Positions 1 through 14,445 of a stretch of 64,000 bases of DNA are shown one piece after another. Numbering within the stretch: position 1 is the stretch's first letter; the number at the start of each line of letters is the position of its first letter. The notes beneath the pieces are model-generated. The model searched no databases. It was not told the DNA's origin and saw only the letters and a program-made list of their open reading frames with translations. The translations under genes were made by a program, and so were the position numbers. Source of the stretch: Serinus canaria. Taxonomy: Eukaryota > Chordata > Aves > Passeriformes > Fringillidae. Location of the stretch: contig NC_066314.1 of NCBI RefSeq assembly GCF_022539315.1, forward strand, positions 41,663,180 to 41,727,179, written 5' to 3'.

Positions 1-1918
1 CAATATACCAGACAAATAGACCTGAAAGAATGTTTTGTATCTCAGTAAACTGCCACCAGCATTGCACGTCAGAGTAATGGAAAATATAATTTTATATTTT
101 ATAATTTACTTATAATTTACTGGGTTAAGCAGCAAACAGATTTTTCTGTTACATCTTCAAAGACTTAGAAGCACAATAAAACATATAAGCATTTACAGAA
201 GTACAGCAAAGACCCTGATGTTTGTCAAAACTCAAACAAGATAAGCAAATAACTGAGATTTCAAAATTTATAAGAGAAATGAAAAAAGACCATTTCAAAT
301 TTTCAACTTATCTAACTTGTGTCCAAATGGTTATTTTTATCATATCCTGGAAATTTGTAGAGACTTTTTTAAACACTGTCAGACATCAAGTATGTTGGTA
401 TAATTTCAAGATTATCTGCTTTATATTTTAACCTTTCCTAATACCTAACTTTACAATCTCCTTCAGCTCAGCAAAAGGTCCAAAATGGCTTAAATCTAAC
501 ATAACACTCAAATGCCAAAACCCTGCTGTAAAGGAGTGACACTAGTCTCAAAAGATTTCCTTTACTTTTGGGTACCAGTTAGTTCATGTCCAATAATTTT
601 ATTCACCACAATATTTCACTTAAAAGGAAGCTCCTTTTAAAGAAAGTCTTTCTACTCAAAGTCTATTTCAAATGAAAAGTTTCAAGAATTAAATGTTGTC
701 TTTCCTTCAAATTAGCCCCTTTCTGAAGTATTTGAAATGCTACCAATTCATAAACAACAATTCTGTATGTCACCAGCAATGTAGTAAAAATGTCTCATAT
801 ATATAAAAAAAGTCAACTATTTGGAGACTAATCAGAGCTATAGCATATTTTGAGAGAATAAATTTTAATATGGCAATCAATTTTAGCTTGTTACTTCTGA
901 GAAAAACAAAGAAGAAAATGAAAATGTGTACAGTGTTTCCATTCACAGACCATTAGTAATAGCATAAACTCACATTTGGGCGACTTCATGCAAGTTACAA
1001 ATAAGGAGGAGAAGGAACAGATTTAATTAATCAATAGGAAGTTATTACCATGACATTACCAGCGGATGTTCAGCATAAAATTAAATTTAGCTTACAAAAT
1101 GATGTCACAAACAGCAAACCATAATTGCTCATCTTTGTTTTCTGTCAAGCAAAATAGCCAAAACGCTGTGGGTGGTACTTGATCAATTTGTGAAAAATCC
1201 TTACACATAACCTTATCACCTCTGCCTGTTCCCAAACATTTTCCCATGAAACATTCACACAGCACATAGACACAAACACTGCATCCCAGTCTCCCTTTGC
1301 TTCATAACTGTTAAGAATAGAATCTGAGTAAAATGCACCCATATATAAGGATGCCTGAGCAGTTTTATTTATAGAAATGAAGAAAAAAAAAATCCCTCAA
1401 GGGAAATAAGAAAAAAATAAAAGATACAAGTCTCTCTCACACAATTGCCTGTCAACAGGCTTCCATCCTCTATGAGCTCCAAATTTGGAAACTACAGACC
1501 AGAGTTTCTAAAAGCATATCTTAGAGATCTTATAATTAAGATGGGCTTATAAAAAAGTAACATTGGTAAGCTTCCTAATGAATCACAAAAATTGGCATGG
1601 TCTTCTTTTTAAAATTAAACCTTTAAATTTTGAACACATGGTACATTTGCCTACTAATAGTAAAATATTTCTGATACTGTGATTAAAACAACTACAAATA
1701 ATTAGTCATTAGTAGGGCATTAAGCTCAAACAAGATCAAAGTCATAACAGAGTATTGCCCCACCTTACCAGATGTTGAATTCCTGTGTCTTTTGAAATCA
1801 TGGGAAATTTTTGGGAGAAACAGTACTGTCACTATCACTACTTTTTCCTTGTCTTGTGAACCTACCATCATATAAAAATGGTTCATTGTGGAAATGTTAA
1901 ATTTAACCATTCAAGAGT

Positions 1919-2062
1919 TGGTTTTTGTGGATTTTTTGTTTTGTTTTTTTGGGTTTTCTTGTTGTTTTTTTTTTTTTTTATTTAAGTTTTTTGGGGTTTT
2001 TTGTTCTTCTTGTTATTTTTTTGGGGGGGTTGGGTTTTTTGTAGGATATAATTACTCACAGA
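1919..2062. repeat. T-rich low-complexity tract
   Basis: About 140 bp made of T runs broken by GGG and C, including a run of 14 or more T. It generates a meaningless phenylalanine-rich ORF. Confidence 0.85.
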
Positions 2063-3586
2063 TCACTTCTACTGCTTTGAAATTATTTTTTTCAGTCAAT
2101 GAGTGATCCACGTAAAACAGCTCTCTGATCTATTAGTCGAACACTGAGTATGTTAAACCACAATCTGTCTTATCAGCTCCTACTGAAGAAAACTTCCCTA
2201 TAGTTTCAGCTGATGACAGCACTCTTCATTTCCTCTCTCATGCACATGAATCAGCCCAGCAACAACTTGCCATGTGCCAACTGTGGCTTGCTGCCCCATG
2301 TCATCTGATGAGGTATCTCTGGCATCATTTATTTGCAAATTTTAATGAAGTTTTGCATTCAAGCTGTAAAACACAGATAAACTATGTGGTGCATCCAGAG
2401 CAGAGTTCTACTAAGCATTTCTAGCTTGAGCAGTCCACTTTCAGAACTTCTAACACAGGCTCTCACACTTCAATCAAAGTCTTTTATGTCATCTTACACA
2501 TCAGAGTCTTCTCCAGGTTTTAAAAAAATACCCAAGCTGAAATAAAAAATTTAAAGTGCACTTAACAGAAGTGCATCACATCCAGTCTGACATGGAAACA
2601 CCTTATGGACCACTGAAGGTAGCACACCCTTCAGTTTAGAGCCTGATCATGAGCAGTGGTACCAGGTTACAAACTCACAGCCAATAAAACAGGCCAAACT
2701 ATCAGACTGTATTCTTTAGCAAAACAGGCACTTCCACCTTAGATGGAAGAGCATAACACTAAGTCTTGAAAAGAGCAAATTCAGCCTGAAGCTAACTGAG
2801 TTTATAGAGGCCAGAAGGCCAGTACAAAGCAATGAAAACTCATAGCTTATTTTGGTGGAGTTTTTTATTTAATTATCTGTACAAAATTAACTGAAATCCT
2901 GATGAACTTAATCAGATTTTTTATTTTCTATCAGGATGACAGCTATATTGAATTTAGTATTCCTGTGACAGCATGAAATAATAAACTGCCTTATCCATAG
3001 GCACATCTCAAGATATCCTGAAAGTTCTAGGCAAAGAAATTACATCACAATTTACAAGCAACCTTTCACACACATAATGAGAAACTGACTACATAGTTTT
3101 CTTATGTCATCTTTTTCCCAGAGTGCTGCTTCTGGTTTGAGAAAACCCTGTAAAACAGTACATCCAATGCACTCAGTATTTTATGATTCTACATATACAG
3201 AATCTAGTAGAGAACAAAATATTTTCTCCGTTTTCCATCCATTCAAGAAAGCACTGAAAATGAACATACAATAACCTTTGTTTTCTCCAAAAAAAATTTT
3301 AAAATTTTTTCTATTTTCCTAATAAAAACCTCTTAGAAGTCCGCAAATATTTAGTGCATCCAGTTAGAAATAAATAAATATTCCTGAAATACTCAGATCA
3401 TCAGTAATAAACTTTACTTAAAACCAGGTGATTTTTTTCTAATTTGCTCATTGATGTTAATTTCTTATATTAATAGTACCCTGGACAGTCTGTATCAATT
3501 TAAACTTTTAGAAAAAGCTAAGGATTTCCCCCCCAAAAACAAACAATACAAGTTAGGAATTGATAATTAAAAATTAACTGAACAAA

Positions 3587-3650
3587 AAGCCCCACAAAAC
3601 AACAAACAAACAAACAAATCCCCCAACTAAACAACCAAATAAAAAACCCC
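3587..3650. repeat. CAAA-type simple repeat
   Basis: Repeated AAAC/CAAA units with C-rich interruptions. Confidence 0.7.
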
Positions 3651-5029
3651 AAAGCATATCATAAACATCCAAAACAAACCAGGCAGAAATCATTGGAGGT
3701 TCAATTTCCAAAGGTGAGAATCCCCTGTCAGGAAGTCAATTCTAATGTAACAGTTCAGGAAGACTATACTCAAACACTTTCATAAGCTATAAAAACACTT
3801 GCACCACAGGCAACAAAATATAAAAATGTACCCTGTAGAAGAAAGGCAAAGAAAGGTAATCAATTACCTCCAGTATATCTTCTGCAAGAAGCTTTGCAAA
3901 ACTAGGGAGAAATAACATGACACTATTCTCTACTATTTACAATTATGAAATAAAGTAGCCAAGTTTAATTTAAGCAAATTGCATGCACACCCAAGGGGAC
4001 ATTTTACAGTTGAAATTGAAAAAAAGTTTCTATGATGGTTTCTTTTTACCTGCATAAACGCCTAATAAAAATTGTATGGCAGACTCTGCTTGAACTTCTT
4101 ATCCATTTGAGGGCAGAGAAAAGCTAAAGGAGGGCAGGAGGAATACTTGCAACAGAAACTGGAAATATAATGAAATGCTTACTAGAAGGAAGTAACAATA
4201 GAAAATTAATAATTCTATGTGGACAAGACCTCCTTTCTACCTCTATAAATAGAACATCCTTCTATTTTTGATATTACAAATGTTAATGAATAAAACCAAA
4301 GCTATAAAAACCCTGGGACTTTCCTAGCATGTGGACAAACTCCCTGTACTTCAAATAGCAGATTGTGGGGGTTCACAGAGGGCGTCAAGTACATGGGAGG
4401 TAGGAGGCAGGGTGTGAGTGAGAGTAGAGCATCCTCATCAGGAACATACCTAATCAGAGAAATGACAACCATTCTTCTGGCTTGCCTGCTCATGACTCCT
4501 TTCTGTCCTCTTTCCCCTACCTAAAAAAACTGAATTAAAGCCTTTAGACCAATACCTAGCTAGAAGTCTAACTGAACTTTACAAAGAAACAATACCTGGT
4601 AGCAGTGACTTTGTTGTACAGAGTCTTAAATTATATATAAAGGACAGCACTTCCTCTATCTCATTCAAAGTCACCTAGAATATCCATATTCAACATGAAT
4701 TAACAATGAAAAGAGGTTGATCAACAAACCCAGAGGAATTTCTTGTTCTTGAAGGCATGTTTACTCCTGAGAAAAAGATAAAACAAAAGAATATACTTTA
4801 AAACATGCAATTGATTTCTCCTAGATAAGGCTTTCATACTTAACCTGCTGGGGCAAAAGTAATCTTGGACAACTTACACTGTATGCAAATGAGAGAACTA
4901 AAGGAACACAATTCTGTCTTAAACTCCACTTCTCAATACGAATGAACAAAAAATTACTGAATAGACAAAACATCCAGAACAGACAGGCTCTGCCAGAACA
5001 AGAACTGAAGGCTGTGAATAATGTTTTCC

Positions 5030-5215
5030 TCAGCCCTCCAGAAAGCTGAGAAGGGCTACAGTCCCTGGGCTCCAGCCAGGGGTCTGGTGCTCCTCAAGAG
5101 CAGGAGGCTGGCACGGGGCAGAGCTGCCTGTGCTGCAGAGCCTCCCCCCATGCCCTGGCACTGTAGCAGGGCCCCCTGCTGCAGGAGCACATGGGGGCTG
5201 TTTGCCAGCCCCTAC
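5030..5215. other. GC-rich, CpG-poor block of unknown nature
   Basis: About 185 bp rich in CTG, CAG and CCCC within AT-rich intron sequence, with very few CpG dinucleotides. It could be an old repeat fragment or a conserved element. I do not recognise it. Confidence 0.4.
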
Positions 5216-8200
5216 ATAACTACATACTTACATGCATATCTACAGAAAATTTACTTTCAAAGTTATATGCAAAGCTAAAAGAAACTCCTTTCTACCAGCA
5301 CAGCTGCATCTGTATCAATGGTTTTTGTCAGGGTGTCAGTGCTATGGTACAAATCTTTTTATTTTGCTATGTCATATCAACATCACTTGTGTCATTACAA
5401 AACTTTGTTGCACAGACCAACCTAAACTGCCTCCTGTTAGGGGATGCCATGGGGGCAGGATGTCCATGCAAAGATTTCACAGAGAAATCTCTTCCTAGCT
5501 GAGATCTGGCAGCTTTGATTTCCTATCAGAGCAGTAACCACAGGTGGCTGTACCACTTGACCAGGTGGATATTGACAATACCACGGAGTTTGTTTACTCC
5601 ATAGAAGCAAGTGTCAAATCTCCTCTAATACAAATTACTTACAGGAAAATATCAAAGAGTTAAAAGCATTTGAAATTAAGTTAGCAATCCAGCATAGCAG
5701 AGTCCAAAGTTAAATCCAACAGGGCCAGCACAACTGCTTGAACACTTTGCCAAAGAGACAGATACTACTATCTGCAAAAGAAAAAAAGAAGTCCAGTATT
5801 TCATAGCTCAGAACTGAAATCCTCTGACCATAGCCATGAAAAATATATTTTACTATGTAATAGAAGAAATATGGTTCTTCAGCATTTTAGCAAGGTTTTT
5901 GTTAATGAAATGCTAGACCTATAGTGGATGGTGAAGGTTTCAAAAAAACTTCAAACATTTTACCAAGAGTGCCACAAAAATACCCCCATAAGGATAAAAT
6001 GAAGCTTCAAAATTTTCATTGAAAAGTTAAATTTATGTGCTTTTATTAGATTTCACAAAATACCTGGAGAAAGCAGCAAAAGTCCATCCTGAGCTATTTC
6101 AGTGTTCAGCATTAGTAAATATTCAGAAGGTTTGGATAAGCTGTCCCATTTTTCAAGGTAAAAATAATATTCAGTCCTGCTTTGTTCAGAGGTGGGATTG
6201 TAAAAAAATGCTTTTTTAGCACCAGAACAACTTTGCACTTAAGTCACCTGAGGTTTACAATTTACTATGATAGAATCAGATTAGAGAACAACAGAAACTG
6301 AGAAATTTGAAAATTACAAACAGATATCCAAGAAATGTTAACTTTGGAGTGGTCTGACAGGCCTGTTTCACTCTTGAAAAATAATTTCTGTAACTCAAGG
6401 ATTATTTGTACTTTAAAAGTATCAGAAACAAAAGAAGGCCCAGCAACAGCCTATTTATTAGCTAGAGATGTTAAAGCATTATGCATATTTTTATGTGTTT
6501 AATGGGATATTTTTATCTTCCATTTCAGATGATAATAAATATTGTAATTGTATTTCTGGCAAAATACTTTCTACTCCAACCACAGCAAAAAAGACTATTG
6601 GTTTGGGAATAACTTCAAAAGTCAGATATTGATACTGATTCTTAATATATCCTGCAATAATGGAGAAAATAGCAGGAGTGTGGGGAAGCTGAAATTCCAT
6701 CAGTAATCACAAAGGATAAACAAGAGAATTGTGGGGTCACAGGTCACAGCCAGCATGAGAACTGTGCCAGAAAAAAGCCAAAAAATCAATTAAAAAGTTG
6801 ACCTAGGACATATAGAGCAAATATTTAAGGCTTAATGTCAATACAGTTTGAGGGGACAAAAAAGCAATACTTTTTCAACCTGAAGACCTCTCGAATGAAA
6901 TTTTTAGTCAAACTGTTACTGATAAAATCATCCTTTTTTTTATATATCCATAATATGCATGCTACAATTTTATTGATGCATTTTAGGTTGTAGTGCATCA
7001 TGAACTCAATTATCTTGTTAGTGTTTCTTCAAAAACAGTTAAATCAGAAAGATGCTGCATAATTATACTGGTTTTAGTGACTCCATTGAAATCTGCTCTT
7101 GTTTTAGTCCCATAAAAAACATAAACAGTTATCTGGAAAATCAAGTTTACAGGTGACAAAAAAGGCATCCTGTAAACTACTAAAACAGTCTGGGTGACTT
7201 GGCAGTCTGATTTCAATCAACTGTCAAAATGCAACTTTATATATACATGCAAGGCATCAGAGAAGAATACACTACAGAGTAATACACTACAGAAAGCAGA
7301 GGTGTTGAAAAGATCTACAATGACATATAGCTGGACAAAATTATAAATCTTTATGATAAGGTTACTGAGTGAAGAATTACAGTATCTTACATGCAACTAA
7401 CCAAAATTGCTAAGGAAATAGTATTGCACTATTTCACTACACTAGAAAAATTTGGAAATATGGACATGGAATTCCTTTCCCAAGAGACATAAGGAAGAAA
7501 ATATCTTGGAAGAATAACTTTTTCAGTGAGGAACACTTGATACTGGTTAATCTAAAAACAGCTTAAGGATAAAGCAATTCTTTTAAATCCCTGTTGCAAG
7601 TAAGGAGTCTTCCTTTACAATAAAAGTACTGCAGTATTTAACTCAGAGTTGCATTGCAATGCCTTCACTTCAGGATCTAACATGCAGAGAGGAACTCACA
7701 CTTCAGTGTACAGGAAATATTTATGCAGCAAGAACATGCCAGAGGACAGCATCTCTCCCCTCCCTACCTCCCTCCTTCAACCAACCCAAACTGCTACAAC
7801 CAGACCATTGGTAATAATTAACCATATAGTAATATGTCAGGGGATACAGAAAAAAAAAGGCCCAAACTAAACCAACCAGCTCTTCAGAGCAGTAATGCCA
7901 CATACCTCCACTGATGGTGTCACCCACAGAGCTACTCATTTTTTTCCCCCAAATATTTTTTGTTGCAAAATGCAACAGAATCCAGTGTTCCTCTTTCAGA
8001 ATCACTAATCATATTCTGTTTATCACTTGCTTCCCTCCGATTTCATATAGTCTCAGCTTTTACTTTACAATGCTTCAAATTCAAGCAATAAGGATGGAGC
8101 TGCCTCCATTCAGTTTCAGTTACCTGCTGTTTACATTACAGCCATGCAGACAGAAAAAATCTGAATCCTCTCAGGCTGAAAAAAAAATAATTGAATCCAA

Positions 8201-9047
8201 CATATGTACTTCCTGAACAAAAGGAAACCATTACTACCACCTCCTTTCCTCCTACTTTTTTCCATTACAGCTTAAGAAAGATATTCAGCTGTTGCATGCC
8301 TGTAACCCACCTGTTTGTATTACAGCACAATCACGCTGGATACATGGCCCCACAGACATCAGTCAATACAGTTAGGTTACAGCCAGCTCTGATCTACTCC
8401 TTCATCTCTAAATAATCTTTTCTTATTATTTCCTTTGCGCTCCTATTAGTGTTTGGACAGCCTAAGAGATCAGGGAATTGACCCGGATGAAATTAACCAG
8501 ATAAAAACAGCCATTAAGTTGAAATAACTGTGAAACCATCCTTTAGCATTGTTCTACCTAATTTCTAACCCCCACACTGTTTTGGCGGAAGATACAAGCC
8601 AAGATGTTTTTCTTCATCAAACACCTATCTGCTGAAGCAAATCTTTTTTCCTTAGTTGCTGAATTTGATTTGAAAAGTCTCATTTTTTTCAGTCTTGTTT
8701 TAAGCAACCTATGTAATCTTTGGATGTGACTCAGTGTTTCCATTATCTCACATTAAGCAAGTAACTACATCTCTCACTGCAAACTGTACAGTAATGCAGC
8801 ATGGCTTCAAGGAGAGATGTGTTGTATTGGAACAACTAATATATTTGGAAAACACTCAAACAAGCTCTAAGGCAGAAAGCATCCTCTGGGTTTAGATATC
8901 ACTCTAATCTAAGTGATAAATAGAATTTGCTAGCACTTGTTTAAGCACTGTCATCTAGGAAAAAATAAAATATTGAAGCAGTATTCAAGTGTTTGCTTTT
9001 ATAACAAACTTACTTTAACAATTTTGAATAACATTTTGGTTTTATTT

Positions 9048-9141
9048 ATAAATAAATTTCATTCAAGTATATATAAAAATAAATTCTATATAAATTTCAG
9101 TCAAGTTCAGGCATAATATATATAAATTTCAGTCAAGTTTC
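9048..9141. repeat. Short degenerate minisatellite
   Basis: Three copies of a motif like TATAAATTTCAGTCAAGT, spaced about 32-37 bp with AT-rich spacers. The first copy has ATTCAAGT in place of AGTCAAGT. Confidence 0.7.
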
Positions 9142-12100
9142 TACCACACAGTTGCAAGCATGCTGTGCTAAACTTCTACTCCAGTTGTATTTAAGAACAA
9201 AGAGTAATTCAAGGGCAGCATTTTAGCTTTACAATCTTGTTTTCTGACATACTTGATCTGTAGCTCAGCTTTTTTATGCAACTTAAACAAAATCTTGCAG
9301 CCTTCTCTAAGAGACACACATTATGAGCTAAACTTTGCATTTCCTTGCTTTTTAGCACCACAAAATGTGCAATCTCAGAATTATAAAGTCCTGTGAATAC
9401 TAAGAAGTTGAAAACTTTATTCGTACTACTGTATTTAAAAAGTTAAACTAGGTGCTTACAGGGTAACAGAAGCACTGAATGATAACTTCATTAACTTCCA
9501 TTAAGTGAAATGACTCACAAATGGCATTTAGATCAGTAGTAAATCATCATCTAGGTCAGCAGGAAGCTCATTACAGACTGACAATCCAAGTGACAGAAAC
9601 ACTTTTCTGCAAGTGCTATAGTAGTAATTTCCTGTGTGAAAGGCTTGCTGCTGTTCCTGCATTCCTCAGGGGACACTTCTTCTCAGAGGATGTTACTCTT
9701 CCCCAGGAAGAGGAAGGAACCAGTTGTTATTGGATGTGTGGGCTGATAGCTGTCGGGCATTTTCTGCATGCCGCAGAATCAGCTGTGAGAACTGTGAATA
9801 CAGCTTAGATTTCCAGTCAAAGCAGAGGAAAACACTGCTTGAGCAGACAAGGTCAGAGCGTACATGTACAGTATCTCAGGAAACTGAGAGAGAAATAATA
9901 CCTGGAACTTCCATCCCTCCAGTTCCCAGAAATGTGCTAATGTGCTAAAGGAACAATATACACACATGGATCAACTTGAAAAACATTCCTGAAACACAGC
10001 TGCCCTGAGAAAGGTCCTACACTAAGTAAAATTTTGCCAGTTTTAAAAGGCCTGTCTTCTTACAAAATATTTGTGTATGTGTGCACATGTACAACTTTTT
10101 CCTGTTAGGTACCTCTCCTAGGCTTCCTGTTCTATAGGAACCCAACCTCCCTCCATATGTGTTGAGACACTATTACAGGGTGGGTCACCAGGAGCTACTC
10201 CATGCCTATTCCAGTATCACATCCGCTGACTTTTTCTTCAGTGATAGCACTAATATGTTTCTTTATTCTAACTGCTTATTTCCAAATTTCATTAAAAAAA
10301 CAAACCATCAATTATTTGATTATAAAATTATGGAGACAGAACAGTGACAGACAAATAAACAGTACAATCTCATAAAGTACATTTCCTCAGGAAAGCAGGC
10401 TAAAAATAGCGTAAGAAATACTATATTCTTGCACTCTCTAGTGCCCAAAGTCAGAACTCAGTCTCTGATAAAATCCTGACTTTCTCTCCAGCTCCAGTTC
10501 ACTCAGAGAATATAATCAAGACTATTAAGGAACATCAGGACATGTATTATTACTTAATTATGTAGAGACATAACATACTTCCTGTTCTCTCCTTGTAAAC
10601 CAGCAGTTACATGCTGTGTTAGAATAGCATCAATGCAAAATGCAAGGACCACTTGGATCATATTCCTCTTTTATGACATGCATTGGGATCACCTTCAAGC
10701 ATTTGATCCTTAAGCTCTATTTGATGCTAGCGGTATCAAAGCATACTAATTTTAAGATTATACACACAAATCTTTTTAAACATGCCTAGACATCTACAGC
10801 AGCTCAAAATGCAAGCTTAGAAATTCACTGTTCAATATGCAAAACACTTCATCTTTTCTGCACTTGTGATGAGTCATTTTGTTCATATACACCATACTTC
10901 TTTAGAAGGCTCTTAGCTGGGCAACAGAAAAAGCAGTCTGTACTGTTTCATGTTTATTCCAGATGGATTAAGAGTAGCCTTTGGGGGGAATGGGAGACAT
11001 TCATTCTCTGAGAGCAGCTGAACATGCTTAGCTGCAGAGTCTTGGGGAGAAGGCAGCCTATCCTCTTGCACCAGCCCCACACATTCTACCTGTCTAGCAT
11101 GCAAAGAGTAGAAAGGTCTGTCTAAAGTATACTATAAGCCAAGATAACACTTAAAATTGTCTGAAAAGCAAGACTGGACAGAGAGGGGGATTCATTTGCA
11201 AAGACACAAAAGCACAATACTTATTTTTATTCTGCTGCACTGAACACTTCAGACTTCCTCCATTTACAGTACTTATTCAGTGTTTGTATAAGACTTAGCA
11301 TGAGCCATTTAGAGCCTGTTTGAGAGTTTTTTGGTATGGTCATCTATGAAAAAGGTGCAGACAGCTTTACCTCAAAACTTTGGAGACACAGGATCTCTTC
11401 ACACTATTTCCTAATTTAATTCTATTTGTCATTGGGAGTTCAGGGAGTTGACAATTCAAATAAGCAGTTACTGGTAACCAGAAGAATGGCAGTAAAAGAA
11501 AAAAAAAATCATAGCTATTCAGGGAGTGGCCTTTCTTATTTCCCTGTCTGGGAACAAAGAAGGTAAGGTGATGGAAGAGGCTGGGAACTGTCAATTCTTA
11601 TCAAAGCCCTTTTACCCATGGGATCACTCTCCAGTGCAGAGCTCAGTCTAATTGGCAACTGTATTTTGGACAAGAAACATAAGTGGGGCAATGATTCCAG
11701 TCTTTCTTTCAAAGGGAATACTGCTGGAACTTTTCTTTGGTAGAGAAAAATGTATGCATACAATGTAATGATCAGAGTTTTTGTCTGAGGACATTTAGGA
11801 AATACCACTGAATTACAGAAAGCTGTTGTGCTTTCAAATGATCTATAAAAAACATCAAAGGTAACTACTCTGCACAATGAAGTGACATATGAGTTTTGTT
11901 CTACCAGCTGTTCCCTTCTGAATTGGACTTAGGCCCCAGAGGAGACAATCTATGTATAAAATAGCCATTAATTCCTTTCTTCCTTCTACCCTCCCCTTAA
12001 CCTCACTGAAGACAGTTGGTGTTTATTTCCTTGTAAGGCTGAAGCTAGGAAAGGATGCAAATCAGAATAAATTTGAAGTTGCACATAAGGAAAACATTAA

Positions 12101-14019
12101 GTGCTTTAAGATACAATTTCTATTTTCATCCTCTCCTACTGGATTCTGGAGTTATGTTAAGGAACAAGGAAGAGACATTAGTGCAAGAGTTTGTCAAAGC
12201 AAATTTCCATGAAGAAGAAGAAGAGCTGACTAAGCCTTCATGTATGCAGAAATGGAAGAATACACGCAAATTTTTCATTCATGATTGCTGTCTTTCCAAA
12301 TACATGGAGTGTTTTTATTGTGGAGCTTGGTTATTTTTTGGGGCTTTTTTTAAATTCAAAACAAAGGCAGAGAAAAGTGTATCAAAAATACCTAAATCCT
12401 GAAACACAACCGCAAAAGCAATGTGTACAGAACAAATTAAGAGTACAGATACTTCTACTTTTTGCCTCAAGACACCTACTACAAATGCAGTACAGATAAA
12501 CTTTCTATTTTAAAACTTAATAAGTTCTTTTTGCTCCAAACAGACACAATCCTTATCTTTCCTTACTCAGTAATTAACCCAGTCTTAACTTTGCAGGAGT
12601 TGTACTATGAATGAACAATAAGAGTGTCTTGTTTTTAGTGTTAAATGGCACTGGAAGAGAAAGAACAGCAAACATCTCCCAGCTAGTGCAGACATTCTGA
12701 CTTCCAGATTATAGTACATTGCTTTGCTTCCTCCAAATCCTGTTTACATGAGCAAGGTCAGGGGATGAAACATTAGAGAGCCTCTACAGTGATTTCCTGC
12801 TTCTGTCAGTAAAAACTACAGACACACCATCAACTTTCCCTTGCTTCCAACAGCTTATCAGGGACCAGAGGTTACCAATGTATTGCCTTGCAGAATTGAA
12901 AAGACCCAACCTCTCTCATGATTAAAACTAAAATTGAAGGATGAAACAGAAAGAAGTAGTCCCAAAGAGAAACAAAACTTCCAATTTTTCCTTTTCAATA
13001 GTTCAGAAAACAAAGGCAATGTTAAGTTGCTTGACACATGGAGAAGGAGTGGGAGAGAGGCATTATTGCTTTCAGAGTCTTCAATGAAACGGAAAGGAGA
13101 AAGAAGCACCACCCCCAGCCCCCATATCTGACCCCAATTTAGTGAATATTTTCTGAGTGCAAAAGGCTAGAACACACCTAATTTCTGGTAACTGCAACAT
13201 ATGAGGACTCTTATCATTGAAAAAGTCAGGACATTACACAAGTACCAGTTTGTTAGGCATTCACATCTAATTTTTACAGTGCTTTCAATAATACACATGA
13301 GAACTGAATAAATGAATCATCAAATCCAAAGCTATTTCCTAACCATAATAATACACAGGAATTCTTAATGGCTTTGTACTTGTCCAAAAGAAAGCAACTT
13401 CATACTGAAGATTTCACTAAAATTTTTCCACTGACACAAGGATCATACTCCCTTCACTGAGTTTACAAAAAAAGTTGCATCAGTATGAACCTTAGAAGAA
13501 AAAAGATTTTTCATTCACTATGTTCAAAACAACTGGCCTTAGTACTAAGCTAGAAAAGAAGCTGAAAAAATACGGTGTTTATAATTCAGGCAGTTTAATG
13601 TGCTTTTAGCAAAATCCCTGTAAGAACATCCATATCTGCCTATCTTAGCTTAACCTCTGAAGCAAGAAAACACAACTAAATTAAAAAAAAAAACACAAAA
13701 GCAGGCATTTTAAGTGTGGAAGCTGTGATGGATTGTTGGTTTTGATGAAGCAAGAAATTAAAATTCCTTGAAAAGAGGAAAAGTACGAAGAAACGATAAT
13801 ACCAATATTTTCTTAGACAGCTACAGCTCAAAATAAATGAACTGCTAAAAAATATCTAAATATTATTTTAAATTCACAATAAAGAATCAAGAGTGTTATA
13901 TTTTTAACTATTTGGTTTTGTTTTTAAAATCTTCTCTAGGCAGACTGTTGTCAAGAATAGATGATGGTGATACTTTGCTGCACCCTAATTATCTAGAGTA
14001 GTGTGTCCTCATTTGGGCT

Positions 14020-14445
14020 TCTTGGTCCCAGATAGACGCTGAGATCCTGGAGCAAGTCGAGAGCAAACAAGACAACAAAGGGGCTGGAAAACGATATTGA
14101 GAAAAGGCAGAGAACCAGGTTTGTTCTCTGGAAGAAAAGGTACAGGGAGACCTTGCTGCTATCTTAGATATCTAATGGATAGATAGAAAGAAGACAGACA
14201 CACACATATAAGAGGACCACTGTGAATTCAAGGCAATAGATATATTGGAACATAGGATATCCTAGTTACATATTATGAACAAAAATATATTAGTCAACCA
14301 AACATTAAATCAAGCTGCCCAGAAAGGTGGTGGAATCTCTATCCTTACACATGATTAACAAATGAACTGGTCAAGGCTTACAAGAACCTGATCCAAGCTG
14401 GCCTTGCTTTAAGGGGAAGGTTAGATGAAATTACTCCAGTCATCC
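14020..14445 (+). mobile_element. CR1 LINE fragment, 3' region, degenerate
   Basis: The plus strand carries recognisable CR1 3' phrases in order: a CTGGAGCAAGTC start, GGGAGACCTTGCTGCTATCTTA, AAGCTGCCCAGAAAGGTGG, and a TTAGATGAAATT end. Many substitutions and gaps suggest an old copy. No intact coding capacity remains. Confidence 0.65.

Noticed and set aside
3868..3901. Exon-like 34-nt minus-strand segment (FAKLLAEDILE) flanked by CCCTAG and GTAATTG
   Set aside because: It needs phase 1 entry while POC1B exon 10 leaves in phase 0, it does not resemble the POC1B C-terminus, and such short AG...GT intervals are common by chance.
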